Made by a program: the position numbers and the translations under genes. Below, piece by piece: positions 9,457-17,355 of a stretch of DNA of 64,000 nt. Position 1 is the first letter of the stretch. Every line of letters begins with the position of its first letter. A model generated the notes under the pieces. The model was not told the DNA's origin, ran no database searches, and saw only the letters and a program-made list of their open reading frames with translations. Location of the stretch: the NCBI RefSeq assembly GCF_007829875.1, contig NZ_VIWV01000001.1:6322501-6386500 (forward strand), written 5' to 3'. The stretch is from Streptomyces capillispiralis (GTDB taxonomy: Bacteria > Actinomycetota > Actinomycetes > Streptomycetales > Streptomycetaceae).

Positions 9457-9787
9457 GGCGGAACAGGTCGCGCAGGCCCGCCTCGACGCGCACCCGGCCC
9501 GACCCCCAGGCCCTGGCGAAGTGCAGCTCGCCGTCGACCAGGGCCACCAGGTCGTCGCCCGCCATCGCGAGCCGCAGCTGCGCCCTCTCCCGCGGCGGGC
9601 CGGGAAACGTGTCGTGGACCTCGATCCGGCCGCCGGTGAGCCGGCCGGCGAAGGTCACGTCCAGGTCGGTGATGTGACAGCTGACCGAGCGGTCCATCGC
9701 GGCGGCCGCGCGGGCGTCCCCCTCGGCGTGCCGCATGCTGTCCGAGAACGTGTCGAGCGCCGCACGGCACTCCTCGATCGTGGCCAT
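9440..9787 (-). CDS. SCP2 sterol-binding-like domain protein
   Basis: 115 aa, ATG at 9787. The fold pattern (helix 1 with DTFSDSM, then a strand-rich centre CHITDLDVTFAGRLTGGRIEVHD and AQLRLAMAGDDLVALVDGELHFARAWGSGRVRVEA) is that of stand-alone SCP2 sterol-transfer-like proteins common in actinobacteria. These are thought to bind hydrophobic ligands; the ligand is unknown. The gene is convergent with the ABC ATPase and overlaps its last 17 nt. It diverges from the small hypothetical gene at 9829 with 41 nt between starts. Confidence 0.8.
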   Translation of the reverse strand: MATIEECRAALDTFSDSMRHAEGDARAAAAMDRSVSCHITDLDVTFAGRLTGGRIEVHDTFPGPPRERAQLRLAMAGDDLVALVDGELHFARAWGSGRVRVEAGLRDLFRLRKLL

Positions 9788-9828
9788 CGCCGACGACGGT
9801 ACCGCAGCCTTCGCGGTAGCGTCGGGGC

Positions 9829-10203
9829 ATGAACGACGCAGTACCGCAGGCGCGGGACGCGGAGCCGGAGCCGGGCCCGGGTGCCGCGGCGCCGGAGCAC
9901 CCCGCGCCGCAGCCGCCGCCCGGCGACGACGGCCCCGCCGCCCCCGCGCCCCTGCACGTGCCCCGCACCCCCACCGGGCACCCCGAGGTGGACGCCCACG
10001 TGGAGCGGCTGGCCGACGCCGACCACCTCACCACGGACGGCCATGTCGCGGTGTACGAGGATGTGCACCGGGGGCTGCGCGACGCGCTCACCGCGCTCGA
10101 CGCCCGCCCGGGCCCTCCGGCTCCCGCCGGTCACCCGGCGGCCACCCCGCAACCAGGCCCTTCGGGCCACCCATCCGACATGGCACACGGACACAGGAGC
10201 TGA
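9829..10203 (+). CDS. small Pro/Ala-rich conserved hypothetical protein
   Basis: 124 aa, ATG 9829. Residues 1-50 are Pro/Ala/Glu-rich and probably disordered. Residues ~50-90 hold a short ordered segment, GHPEVDAHVERLADADHLTTDGHVAVYEDVHRGLRDALTALD in character: a His/Asp-containing helical hairpin that recurs beside tlyA in Streptomyces as far as I recall. No function can be assigned. It ends 7 nt before the tlyA start and is probably the first gene of the tlyA-nadK-recN transcript. Confidence 0.7.
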   Translation: MNDAVPQARDAEPEPGPGAAAPEHPAPQPPPGDDGPAAPAPLHVPRTPTGHPEVDAHVERLADADHLTTDGHVAVYEDVHRGLRDALTALDARPGPPAPAGHPAATPQPGPSGHPSDMAHGHRS

Positions 10204-10210
10204 ACCGAAC

Positions 10211-11026
10211 GTGGCAGGAGTCGCACGCCGCCGTCTCGACGCGGAGCTGGTCCGCCGTAAGCTCGCGCGCTCGCGTGAGCACGCCAGCCAGCTGATCGCC
10301 GCGGGGCGGGTCAGCGTCGGCAGGACGGTCGCGACCAAACCCGCCACACAGGTGGAGACCGCCGCCGCGATCGTCGTCTCCGAGGACGCGGGCGACCCCG
10401 ACTACGTCTCGCGCGGGGGCCACAAGCTGGCCGGCGCGCTCGACGCCTTCGTGCCGCGCGGACTGGTCGTCCGCGGGCGGCGGGCCCTCGACGCCGGCGC
10501 CTCCACCGGCGGCTTCACCGACGTCCTGCTGCGGTCCGGGGCGGCGCACGTGGTCGCCGTGGACGTCGGATACGGACAACTCGCCTGGTCGCTGCGGAAC
10601 GATGAACGCGTCACCGTCAAGGACCGTACGAACGTACGCGAGTTGACGCTCGAAGCGATCGATGGGGAACCTGTGGATCTTGTGGTGGGGGATCTGTCCT
10701 TCATCCCGCTCGGACTGGTGCTGCCCGCCCTGAAACGGTGCGTGAAGCCGGACGCCGACCTGGTGATGATGGTCAAACCGCAGTTCGAGGTGGGCAAGGA
10801 GCGGCTGGGCAGCGGCGGCGTCGTCCGCAGCCCCCAGCTGCGCGCCGAGGCCGTCCGGGGAGTGGCGGCCAAGGCCTGGGAGCTGGGCCTGGGGGCGATG
10901 GGCGTGACGGCGAGCCCGCTTCCCGGGCCCTCGGGGAATGTCGAATACTTCCTGTGGCTGCGGGCCGGGGCTCCGGAACTGGACCCGGCCGATGTTGACC
11001 GTGCTGTGGCGGAGGGGCCGCGTTGA
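10211..11026 (+). CDS. tlyA: TlyA-type rRNA (cytidine-2'-O)-methyltransferase
   Basis: 271 aa from GTG 10211. An N-terminal S4 RNA-binding domain (RRRLDAELVRRKLARSREHASQLIAAGRV, residues ~4-35) is joined to an FtsJ-like Rossmann methyltransferase with SAM motif ALDAGASTGGFTDVLL near residue 93, VGDLSFI near 159 and VMMVKPQFE near 190. These supply the K-D-K-E type catalytic residues together with GGHKLAGAL near residue 70. TlyA 2'-O-methylates cytidines in 16S and, in some species, 23S rRNA; loss gives capreomycin resistance in mycobacteria. It overlaps nadK by TTGA. Confidence 0.95.
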   Translation: MAGVARRRLDAELVRRKLARSREHASQLIAAGRVSVGRTVATKPATQVETAAAIVVSEDAGDPDYVSRGGHKLAGALDAFVPRGLVVRGRRALDAGASTGGFTDVLLRSGAAHVVAVDVGYGQLAWSLRNDERVTVKDRTNVRELTLEAIDGEPVDLVVGDLSFIPLGLVLPALKRCVKPDADLVMMVKPQFEVGKERLGSGGVVRSPQLRAEAVRGVAAKAWELGLGAMGVTASPLPGPSGNVEYFLWLRAGAPELDPADVDRAVAEGPR

Positions 11027-11928
11027 CACCGAACCGAGCTCGTACTGTTTTCCTGCTCGCCCACACGGGGCGGCCCGCGGCCATCCGCAGCGCCGAACTC
11101 GTGGTCAAGGGGCTGCTGCGCTCCGGCCTCGGGGTGCGCGTCCTGGAGGACGAGGCCCGCGACCTGCCGCTGCCGGACGAGGTGGAGACCGTCAAGGAGG
11201 CCACCCCGCAGTGCCTCGACGACTGCGAGCTGCTGATCGTGCTGGGCGGGGACGGCACGCTGCTGCGCGGCGCCGAGTTCGCCCGCGCCTCCGGCGTGCC
11301 CATGCTCGGCGTCAACCTCGGACGGGTCGGGTTCCTCGCCGAGGCCGAGCGGGACGACCTCGACAAGGTGGTCGACCGGGTGGTGAACAAGGCGTACGAG
11401 GTCGAGGAGCGCATGACCGTCGACGTCGTCGTGCACCGCAACGGCGACATCGTGCACACGGACTGGGCGCTGAACGAGGCGGCCGTGCAGAAGGTGTCCG
11501 CCGAGCGGATGCTGGAGGTCGTCCTGGAGATCGACGGGCGGCCGGTCACCGGGTTCGGCTGCGACGGGATCGTGTGCGCCACCCCGACCGGTTCGACCGC
11601 GTACGCGTTCTCCGCGGGCGGGCCCGTGGTGTGGCCCGAGGTCGAGGCGCTGCTGATGGTGCCGATCAGCGCGCACGCGCTGTTCGCCAAGCCGCTGGTG
11701 ACCTCGCCGGACTCGGTGCTGGCGGTGGAGATGCTGCCGCACGTCCCGCCCGGGGTGCTGTGGTGCGACGGGCGGCGGACCGTCGAGCTGCCGGTCGGCG
11801 CGCGCGTGGAGGTGCGACGGGGGGCGGTGCCGGTGCGACTGGCCCGGCTGCACCACGCCTCCTTCACCGACCGGCTGGTCGCGAAGTTCGCGCTGCCCGT
11901 GTCCGGGTGGCGGGGGGCGCCGCACTAG
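11023..11928 (+). CDS. nadK: NAD kinase
   Basis: 301 aa, TTG start at 11023 that overlaps the tlyA stop. The GGDG phosphate-binding motif is in LIVLGGDGTLLRGAEFA near residue 75, followed by GVNLGRVGFLAEAE, and the NAD-binding segment FGCDGIVCATPTGSTAYAFSAGGP matches the family. The enzyme phosphorylates NAD+ to NADP+ in the cytoplasm using ATP or polyphosphate. The tlyA-nadK-recN order is conserved in actinobacteria. The rare TTG start together with the 4-nt overlap suggests translational coupling and modest expression. Confidence 0.96.
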   Translation: MTPNRARTVFLLAHTGRPAAIRSAELVVKGLLRSGLGVRVLEDEARDLPLPDEVETVKEATPQCLDDCELLIVLGGDGTLLRGAEFARASGVPMLGVNLGRVGFLAEAERDDLDKVVDRVVNKAYEVEERMTVDVVVHRNGDIVHTDWALNEAAVQKVSAERMLEVVLEIDGRPVTGFGCDGIVCATPTGSTAYAFSAGGPVVWPEVEALLMVPISAHALFAKPLVTSPDSVLAVEMLPHVPPGVLWCDGRRTVELPVGARVEVRRGAVPVRLARLHHASFTDRLVAKFALPVSGWRGAPH

Positions 11929-12091
11929 GAGGCCTCGCCGGGACCGGGGCGGGTTCCGGGGAGCCGGCCGGTGCGGCACCGTCCGCGGCGGCTCGCGCGG
12001 CTCCCCGTAACCCTGGGGGACGTGCACTCCCGTGGGTGACAAGGGCGGGGGCGGTCGCACTCCCCGGCTCGGACCTCGTAAGGTCGTGTCC

Positions 12092-13822
12092 GTGTTGGAG
12101 GAGATGCGGATACGGTCGCTCGGAGTCATCGACGACGCTGTCGTCGAGCTGTCGCCCGGCTTCACCGCCGTCACCGGCGAGACGGGCGCGGGCAAGACCA
12201 TGGTGGTCACCAGCCTGGGTCTGCTGCTGGGTGGACGGGCGGATGCGGCCCTGGTGCGGATCGGCGCGCGCAACGCGGTCGTCGAGGGGCGGATCGCCGT
12301 GCCCGAGGGCGCCGCGGCCGTCGTACGGGCCGAGGAGGCGGGGGCCGAGCTCGACGACGGGACGCTGCTGGTGAGCCGTACCGTTTCCGCCGAGGGACGC
12401 TCGCGGGCGCACCTGGGCGGGCGGAGCGTGCCCGTGGGGCTGCTCGCCGAGCTCGCCGACGACCTGGTGGCCGTGCACGGCCAGACCGACCAGCAGGGGC
12501 TGCTCAAACTGTCCCGGCAGCGCCAGGCGCTCGACCGGTACGCCGGTCACGCGGTGGGCGTGCCGCTCGGCAAGTACGCGGAGGCGTACAAGCGGCTGCG
12601 GGCCGTCACCACCGAGCTGGAGCAGATCACCACCCTGGCGCGCGAGCGGGCCCAGGAGGCCGACCTGCTGCGCTTCGGGCTGGACGAGATCGCCGCCGTG
12701 GAACCCCGCGCGGGAGAGGACGTGGAACTGGCGGAGGAGGCCGAGCGGCTCGGGCACGCCGAGGCCCTGGCGTCCGCCGCGGCCGTCGCGCACGCCGCGC
12801 TCGCGGGCAATCCGGAGGACCCCGAGGGCGTCGACGCCGGGACGCTCGTCGCGGGCGCCCAGCGGGCCCTGGAGGCCGTACGGGCGCACGACCCGGCGCT
12901 GGCGGCGCTCACCGACCGGATCGGGGAGGTCGGCATCCTGCTGCGCGACGTCGCCGGGGAGCTGGCCGGGTACGCCGACGACCTGGACGCCGACCCGCTG
13001 CGGCTGGCGGCCGTCGAGGAGCGGCGGGCCGCGCTCACCGGACTGGTCCGCAAGTACGGCGAGGACGTCTCCGCCGTACTGGCCTGGGCCGAGCGGAGCG
13101 CCGAGCGGCTGACCGAACTCGACGGCGACGACGAGCGGATCGGGGAACTCACCGCCGAACGCGACGCGCTCCGCGCCGAACTGGGCGTGCTGGCCCAGGA
13201 GCTGACCGACGCCCGTACGGAGGCGGCGGAGCGGTTCGCGGCGGCCGTGACGGCCGAGCTGGCCTCGCTCGCCATGCCGCACGCGCGGGTGTCGTTCGAC
13301 ATCCGGCAGACCGAGGACCCGGAGGGCGTCGAGGTGGGCGGGCGGACGGTCGCCTACGGCCCGTCGGGCGTGGACGAGGTCGAGCTGCTGCTGGCCCCCC
13401 ACCCCGGAGCGCCGCCGCGGCCCATCGCGAAGGGCGCGTCGGGCGGTGAGCTGTCGCGTGTGATGCTGGCCGTGGAGGTCGTGTTCGCGGGCACGGACCC
13501 CGTGCCGACGTACCTCTTCGACGAGGTGGACGCCGGGGTCGGCGGCAAGGCGGCGGTGGAGATCGGGCGGCGGCTGGCGCGGCTGGCGAAGACGGCGCAG
13601 GTCGTGGTCGTCACCCACCTGCCGCAGGTCGCCGCGTTCGCCGACCGGCAGCTGCTGGTGGAGAAGACCAACGACGGGTCGGTCACCCGGTCCGGCGTGA
13701 AGGTCCTCGAAGGGGAGGACCGCATCCGCGAGCTGTCCCGGATGCTGGCCGGGCAGGAGGACTCCGAGACGGCCCGCGCCCACGCGGAGGAACTCCTGGC
13801 GACGGCACGGGCGGACGGCTAG
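12092..13822 (+). CDS. recN: DNA repair protein RecN
   Basis: 576 aa from GTG 12092 (MLEEMRIRSLGVIDDAVVELSPG). Other in-frame starts exist at GTG 12086, TTG 12095 and upstream at 12032. SMC-like ATPase: Walker A GETGAGKT near residue 29, a long central coiled-coil region (residues ~150-390, rich in Glu/Arg/Ala heptads), the ABC signature GASGGELSRVMLA near 449 and Walker B YLFDEVDAGVGG near 473. RecN acts in double-strand-break repair, tethering DNA ends. It follows nadK after 163 nt; a separate promoter is possible, but no clear LexA box was seen. Confidence 0.95.
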   Translation: MLEEMRIRSLGVIDDAVVELSPGFTAVTGETGAGKTMVVTSLGLLLGGRADAALVRIGARNAVVEGRIAVPEGAAAVVRAEEAGAELDDGTLLVSRTVSAEGRSRAHLGGRSVPVGLLAELADDLVAVHGQTDQQGLLKLSRQRQALDRYAGHAVGVPLGKYAEAYKRLRAVTTELEQITTLARERAQEADLLRFGLDEIAAVEPRAGEDVELAEEAERLGHAEALASAAAVAHAALAGNPEDPEGVDAGTLVAGAQRALEAVRAHDPALAALTDRIGEVGILLRDVAGELAGYADDLDADPLRLAAVEERRAALTGLVRKYGEDVSAVLAWAERSAERLTELDGDDERIGELTAERDALRAELGVLAQELTDARTEAAERFAAAVTAELASLAMPHARVSFDIRQTEDPEGVEVGGRTVAYGPSGVDEVELLLAPHPGAPPRPIAKGASGGELSRVMLAVEVVFAGTDPVPTYLFDEVDAGVGGKAAVEIGRRLARLAKTAQVVVVTHLPQVAAFADRQLLVEKTNDGSVTRSGVKVLEGEDRIRELSRMLAGQEDSETARAHAEELLATARADG

Positions 13823-14412
13823 CCGGTCACGGTCCCGCGGACGGGCGACCGCACCCGCGTGCCCGCTGCCCCCGGACTCTCGCCGCCGCGCTGTGCGGTG
13901 CGTACGACGACGCCGCCGCGGCGGTGTACGGGGACGAGGTGAGCGCGGGGGCCCGGTCGCTGGGGGAGGACTGAGCGGGGGTCCGCCGTCCGCGGGGGAC
14001 CGGTACGCGCCGGACGGGAGTCCGCCACCCCGGGGGCGGGGCAGGCCGGCGTCGGCCGTGGCGGGCCGGGCGGACGGGCTCCGTCTGTGGCGAAGTTGAG
14101 GGGATCGTCGTCAGGCGAGGCGGAGCCCTGCGGAACGGCGCCGGACGAGGCGGAGCCGGATGAAAGGGTGTCAGCCGTGGCGGGGCCGGGTGGACGGAGT
14201 CCACCCGTGAGGAAGCACGCCGACCCGTGTCACCCGTGTGGGTGACAGGGAGGGGCGGGTGCCGCCCGGTGGGGGCCCTCGGCGGTGCCCGAAGCGGTGT
14301 GCGGACTGGCATGCTTGACGGAGTACGCGTAGGCCCGCGCGGTACACCCCCTCCGCACGATCCTTCTGTACGTTCTTCGTGACCGCCCGACCCGAACCAG
14401 GAGCCCGGCCAC
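13823..14412. other. 590-nt gene-poor gap with decayed repeats and an orphan coding tail
   Basis: No convincing complete gene. Three things are visible. First, a short in-frame stretch at 13888-13974 reads like the end of a normal Streptomyces protein (ALCGAYDDAAAAVYGDE, then a stop at 13972) but has no start and may be a remnant. Second, two imperfect copies of a ~45-nt GC-rich element lie at about 14047-14094 and 14165-14213; both contain gccgtggcggg followed by a gac-gg-tcc core. Third, an 8-bp hairpin TGTCACCC-gtgt-GGGTGACA lies at 14228-14247 and may end the recN transcript or be a protein site. The glycosyltransferase promoter must also lie here. Confidence 0.5.
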
Positions 14413-15549
14413 GTGACCCCCGTGAGCAGCCCCTCACCGCACGGCCGGCCGCCGCTGCGCACCGTGCAGGTGCTGGGCGGAGGCAACACCATCAGCAGCG
14501 CCCATGTGCGCTCGCTGGCCGCGGGGCTCGTCGCACGGGGCGTGCGGGTTACGGTGTGCGCCCCCGTCGAGGCGGATCACACCCACGACTTCACCGGTGT
14601 GGGCGCCGGCCACGTGCACGTGCCGCGCAGCAGCGACCCGGGGTCGGTGGCCGCGCTGCGGGCCGCGTGCACCGGCGCCGACCTGGTCCACGCGCACGGA
14701 CTGCACGCCTCCTTCCGCACCGTGCTCGCCCTGAGCGGCCGGAACACCCCGCTCGTCGTCACCTGGCACGACCGGGCCCACGCCGACGGCCCGCGCGCCC
14801 ACTTCCTGCGCGTGCTGGAGCGGCGGGTCGTCAAGGCGGCCACCGTGGTGCTCGGGACGACGTCCGCCCTCGTCGACCGGGCGCGCCGTGCGGGGGCGCG
14901 GGACGCGCGGCTGGCCGCCGTCTCCCTCCCCGGGCCCCGCACCTCGCCGCCGCGCGACGACCCCGACCGGCGGCGGCCCAAGACGCGGGCCGAACTCGGT
15001 GCCATGGGACGCCCGTTGCTCATCGCCGTGGGCTCCCTCGAACGGCATCGCGGCTACGACGTCCTGCTGGACGCCACACACGCGTGGCAGCGGCTGGACC
15101 CGGTGCCGCTGGTCGTGCTCGCGGGGGAGGGGCCGCTGCGCGCCGAACTCCAGCAGCGGATCGAGCGCGAGGAACTGCCGGTCCGGCTCCTCGGCCGGCG
15201 CGACGACATCACGGACCTGCTCGCCGCCGCCGACGTCGCGGTGCTGCCGAGCCGGTGGGAGGCGCGTTCCCCGCTCGCCCAGGAGGCCCTGCACGCGCGC
15301 GTGCCGCTCGTCGCCACCGCCGTGGGCGGCATCCCCGAACTCGTCGGCGACGCCGCCGAACTCGTCCCGTACGGCAACGCGCGAGCGCTCGCCGACGCCG
15401 TCGTACGGCTGCTGGACGATCCAGGACGCCGGGACCTGCTCAAGGAGCGGGGTGTGCGGCAGGCCGCCACCTGGCCCACCGAGGACGAGACGGTCGCCCA
15501 AGTCCTCAGCGTCTACGACGAGCTGACCCAGCTGCGGCCGCTGGTCTGA
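14413..15549 (+). CDS. GT4-family glycosyltransferase
   Basis: 378 aa, GTG 14413 with caggag about 10 nt upstream. GT-B fold retaining glycosyltransferase: an N-terminal acceptor domain with the glycine-rich loop VLGGGNTISSAHVRSLAAGLVARG (residues ~17-40), and a C-terminal nucleotide-sugar domain with LIAVGSLERHRGYDVLLDA near residue 205. The E-x7-E type motif is in RWEARSPLAQEALHARVPLVATAVGGIPEL near residue 285. It probably transfers a hexose from a nucleotide or phospho-donor to a cell-surface or metabolite acceptor; the substrate is not predictable. No signal peptide is seen. It converges tail-to-tail (16 nt) with the PucR regulator. Confidence 0.88.
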   Translation: MTPVSSPSPHGRPPLRTVQVLGGGNTISSAHVRSLAAGLVARGVRVTVCAPVEADHTHDFTGVGAGHVHVPRSSDPGSVAALRAACTGADLVHAHGLHASFRTVLALSGRNTPLVVTWHDRAHADGPRAHFLRVLERRVVKAATVVLGTTSALVDRARRAGARDARLAAVSLPGPRTSPPRDDPDRRRPKTRAELGAMGRPLLIAVGSLERHRGYDVLLDATHAWQRLDPVPLVVLAGEGPLRAELQQRIEREELPVRLLGRRDDITDLLAAADVAVLPSRWEARSPLAQEALHARVPLVATAVGGIPELVGDAAELVPYGNARALADAVVRLLDDPGRRDLLKERGVRQAATWPTEDETVAQVLSVYDELTQLRPLV

Positions 15550-15565
15550 CACCGGATCGGAGAGG

Positions 15566-17197
15566 TCACGGCACGTGCCGCCGGGCCCGCAGGGCCAGGC
15601 TCAACGCCAGGACCGTCTGCGGGTCGTCGAGGTCGGTGCCCAGCAACTCCCCGATGCGGGCCAGCCTGTTGTAGAGCGTCTGGCGGTTCAGGTGCAGTTC
15701 GCGGGCGGTCTCCGCCTTGCGCCCGGCGTGCGCCAGATAGGTCTCCAGGGTCGGCAGCAGCGGCGGCTTGGAGCGGCGGTCGTGGTCCAGGACCGGACCG
15801 ATCGCGCGGTCCACGAAGGCCGCCAGGTCCGGGTGGTCGCGCAGCCGCCACAGCAGCAGGTCGATGTCCAGCCTCCGGGCGTCGTGCCAGGGGCGGTCCG
15901 GCAGGCCCTGCGCCGCGGTCGCCGTCTCCGCCGCGTGCCGCAGCCCCGTCGACGCCGCCGCCCAGCCGCCGGCCGGCCCGACGACCACCACGGGCGGCTG
16001 TCCGCCCGGCCGCAGCGTCCCCGCGCGCTCCACCCCGGCGCGCAGCGCCGCCGCCACCCGGTCCGCCATCGCCGGCCGCTCCGCCTCCGAGCGCAGTCCG
16101 AGCAGCAGCGGCACCCGCCCCTCGACCGGCCGCACGCCCAGCAGCACGGGCACCCCGAGCGAGGCGAGCTCCTCGCCCACCGCGCGGGCCAGCACCGCCC
16201 AGCCCCCTCCCTGCGGGGCCAGAACGTCACCGGGCCGCATCACCACCGGCAGCAGCGGACCCGCACCCGGCTTGAAGCCCAGCACACGCGCCTGCGCGGG
16301 CGCGTCCCGAGCGGTGACACGGCCCTCGGCGAGGTCGGTGAGGAAGTCCCCGCGGCCGCGCGCCGCCAGCTCCTCCTCCTGACGGGCCTGCATCAGCACC
16401 ACGGCGAGGATGCCCGCCGCCCGCTCGGCCGCCATCCGGTGCACCGGTTCCGGCGTGCTGCGCACCGGCAGCAGCACCAGACGCGCCCGGACGCCGCCGC
16501 TGCCGGGGCCGCCACCGGGCACGTCCACGAGGGCCGAACCGGCCGGCGGATCGTCCTGGTGCCGGTCCCGCAGCCCTTCCCACACCTGGAGCGGGTCCGC
16601 GCCCTCGGGCCCCTCGCCGGCCGCGTACAGCAGCTGTCCGTCGGTGGTCTCCAGGAACACCGGATTGCCGGTGAATCCGGCGAGGATCTCCAGGACCTGG
16701 GGGACCCCGCCGCCGCTCAGCAGCGCCTCGGTGCACCGGCGGTGCACCTCCTCCGCGCGTTGCAGCAGCGCGTAGTGCCCGTTGACGATCTCGGTGTGGA
16801 TCTCCTCGGTGACCGTCACGAACGGCACCTCGCGGTGCAGCTGGACCAGCGGCAGCCCCGCCGACCGGGCCGACTCGACGAGGGCGGCGGGCAGCCGCTC
16901 GAAGCGCGGACCGAGCTCGACGACGAGGGCCGCGATGCCCCGCTCGGCCAGGGTCCGCACGAACACCCGCTGGTCGGCCGGCCGGGTGCCGAGCCCGTAC
17001 CCGGTGGTCAGCAGCAGCTCGCCGCCCTTGAGCAGCGAGGCGATGTTGGGCACCTCGCCCGCGTGCACCCAGCGCACCGTGCGCCCCAGCCGGTCGGCGC
17101 CCGCCACGACCTCCGGCAGTCCACTGCGCAGCCCGGGCAGCTCCAGCGCCCGCCGCACGGTGATCCCGGCGCCCCGGGTGTCGTATCCGCTGTCCAT
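15566..17197 (-). CDS. PucR-family transcriptional regulator
   Basis: 543 aa, ATG 17197. The N-terminal PucR domain (ITVRRALELPGLRSGLPEVVAGADRLGRTVRWVHAGE, residues ~11-135) is followed by a central GGDEF-like/CdaR-type region. A C-terminal PucR helix-turn-helix sits at residues ~487-515, AETARELHLNRQTLYNRLARI, after YLAHAGRK. Family members (PucR, CdaR) respond to purine, sugar-acid or amino-acid-related effectors. Downstream on the same strand there is no partner gene, so the target is unknown; genes on either side are a glycosyltransferase (convergent) and a GH15 hydrolase (same strand, upstream). Confidence 0.9.
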   Translation of the reverse strand: MDSGYDTRGAGITVRRALELPGLRSGLPEVVAGADRLGRTVRWVHAGEVPNIASLLKGGELLLTTGYGLGTRPADQRVFVRTLAERGIAALVVELGPRFERLPAALVESARSAGLPLVQLHREVPFVTVTEEIHTEIVNGHYALLQRAEEVHRRCTEALLSGGGVPQVLEILAGFTGNPVFLETTDGQLLYAAGEGPEGADPLQVWEGLRDRHQDDPPAGSALVDVPGGGPGSGGVRARLVLLPVRSTPEPVHRMAAERAAGILAVVLMQARQEEELAARGRGDFLTDLAEGRVTARDAPAQARVLGFKPGAGPLLPVVMRPGDVLAPQGGGWAVLARAVGEELASLGVPVLLGVRPVEGRVPLLLGLRSEAERPAMADRVAAALRAGVERAGTLRPGGQPPVVVVGPAGGWAAASTGLRHAAETATAAQGLPDRPWHDARRLDIDLLLWRLRDHPDLAAFVDRAIGPVLDHDRRSKPPLLPTLETYLAHAGRKAETARELHLNRQTLYNRLARIGELLGTDLDDPQTVLALSLALRARRHVP

Positions 17198-17355
17198 GCC
17201 CCGGACGCTACCTGCGCGGATGTCCCGCGCACAGCCGGGGTTCGCCCGCCGGCGGGCGGGCGGGGACACCGGCGTGGCCGTCACGGGCCGGCGGGACGAC
17301 AGCCCGGGCGGCGAGCGCAGATGTGACGGCGCCCGCCCCCTCGGGTGGCCGGGCC

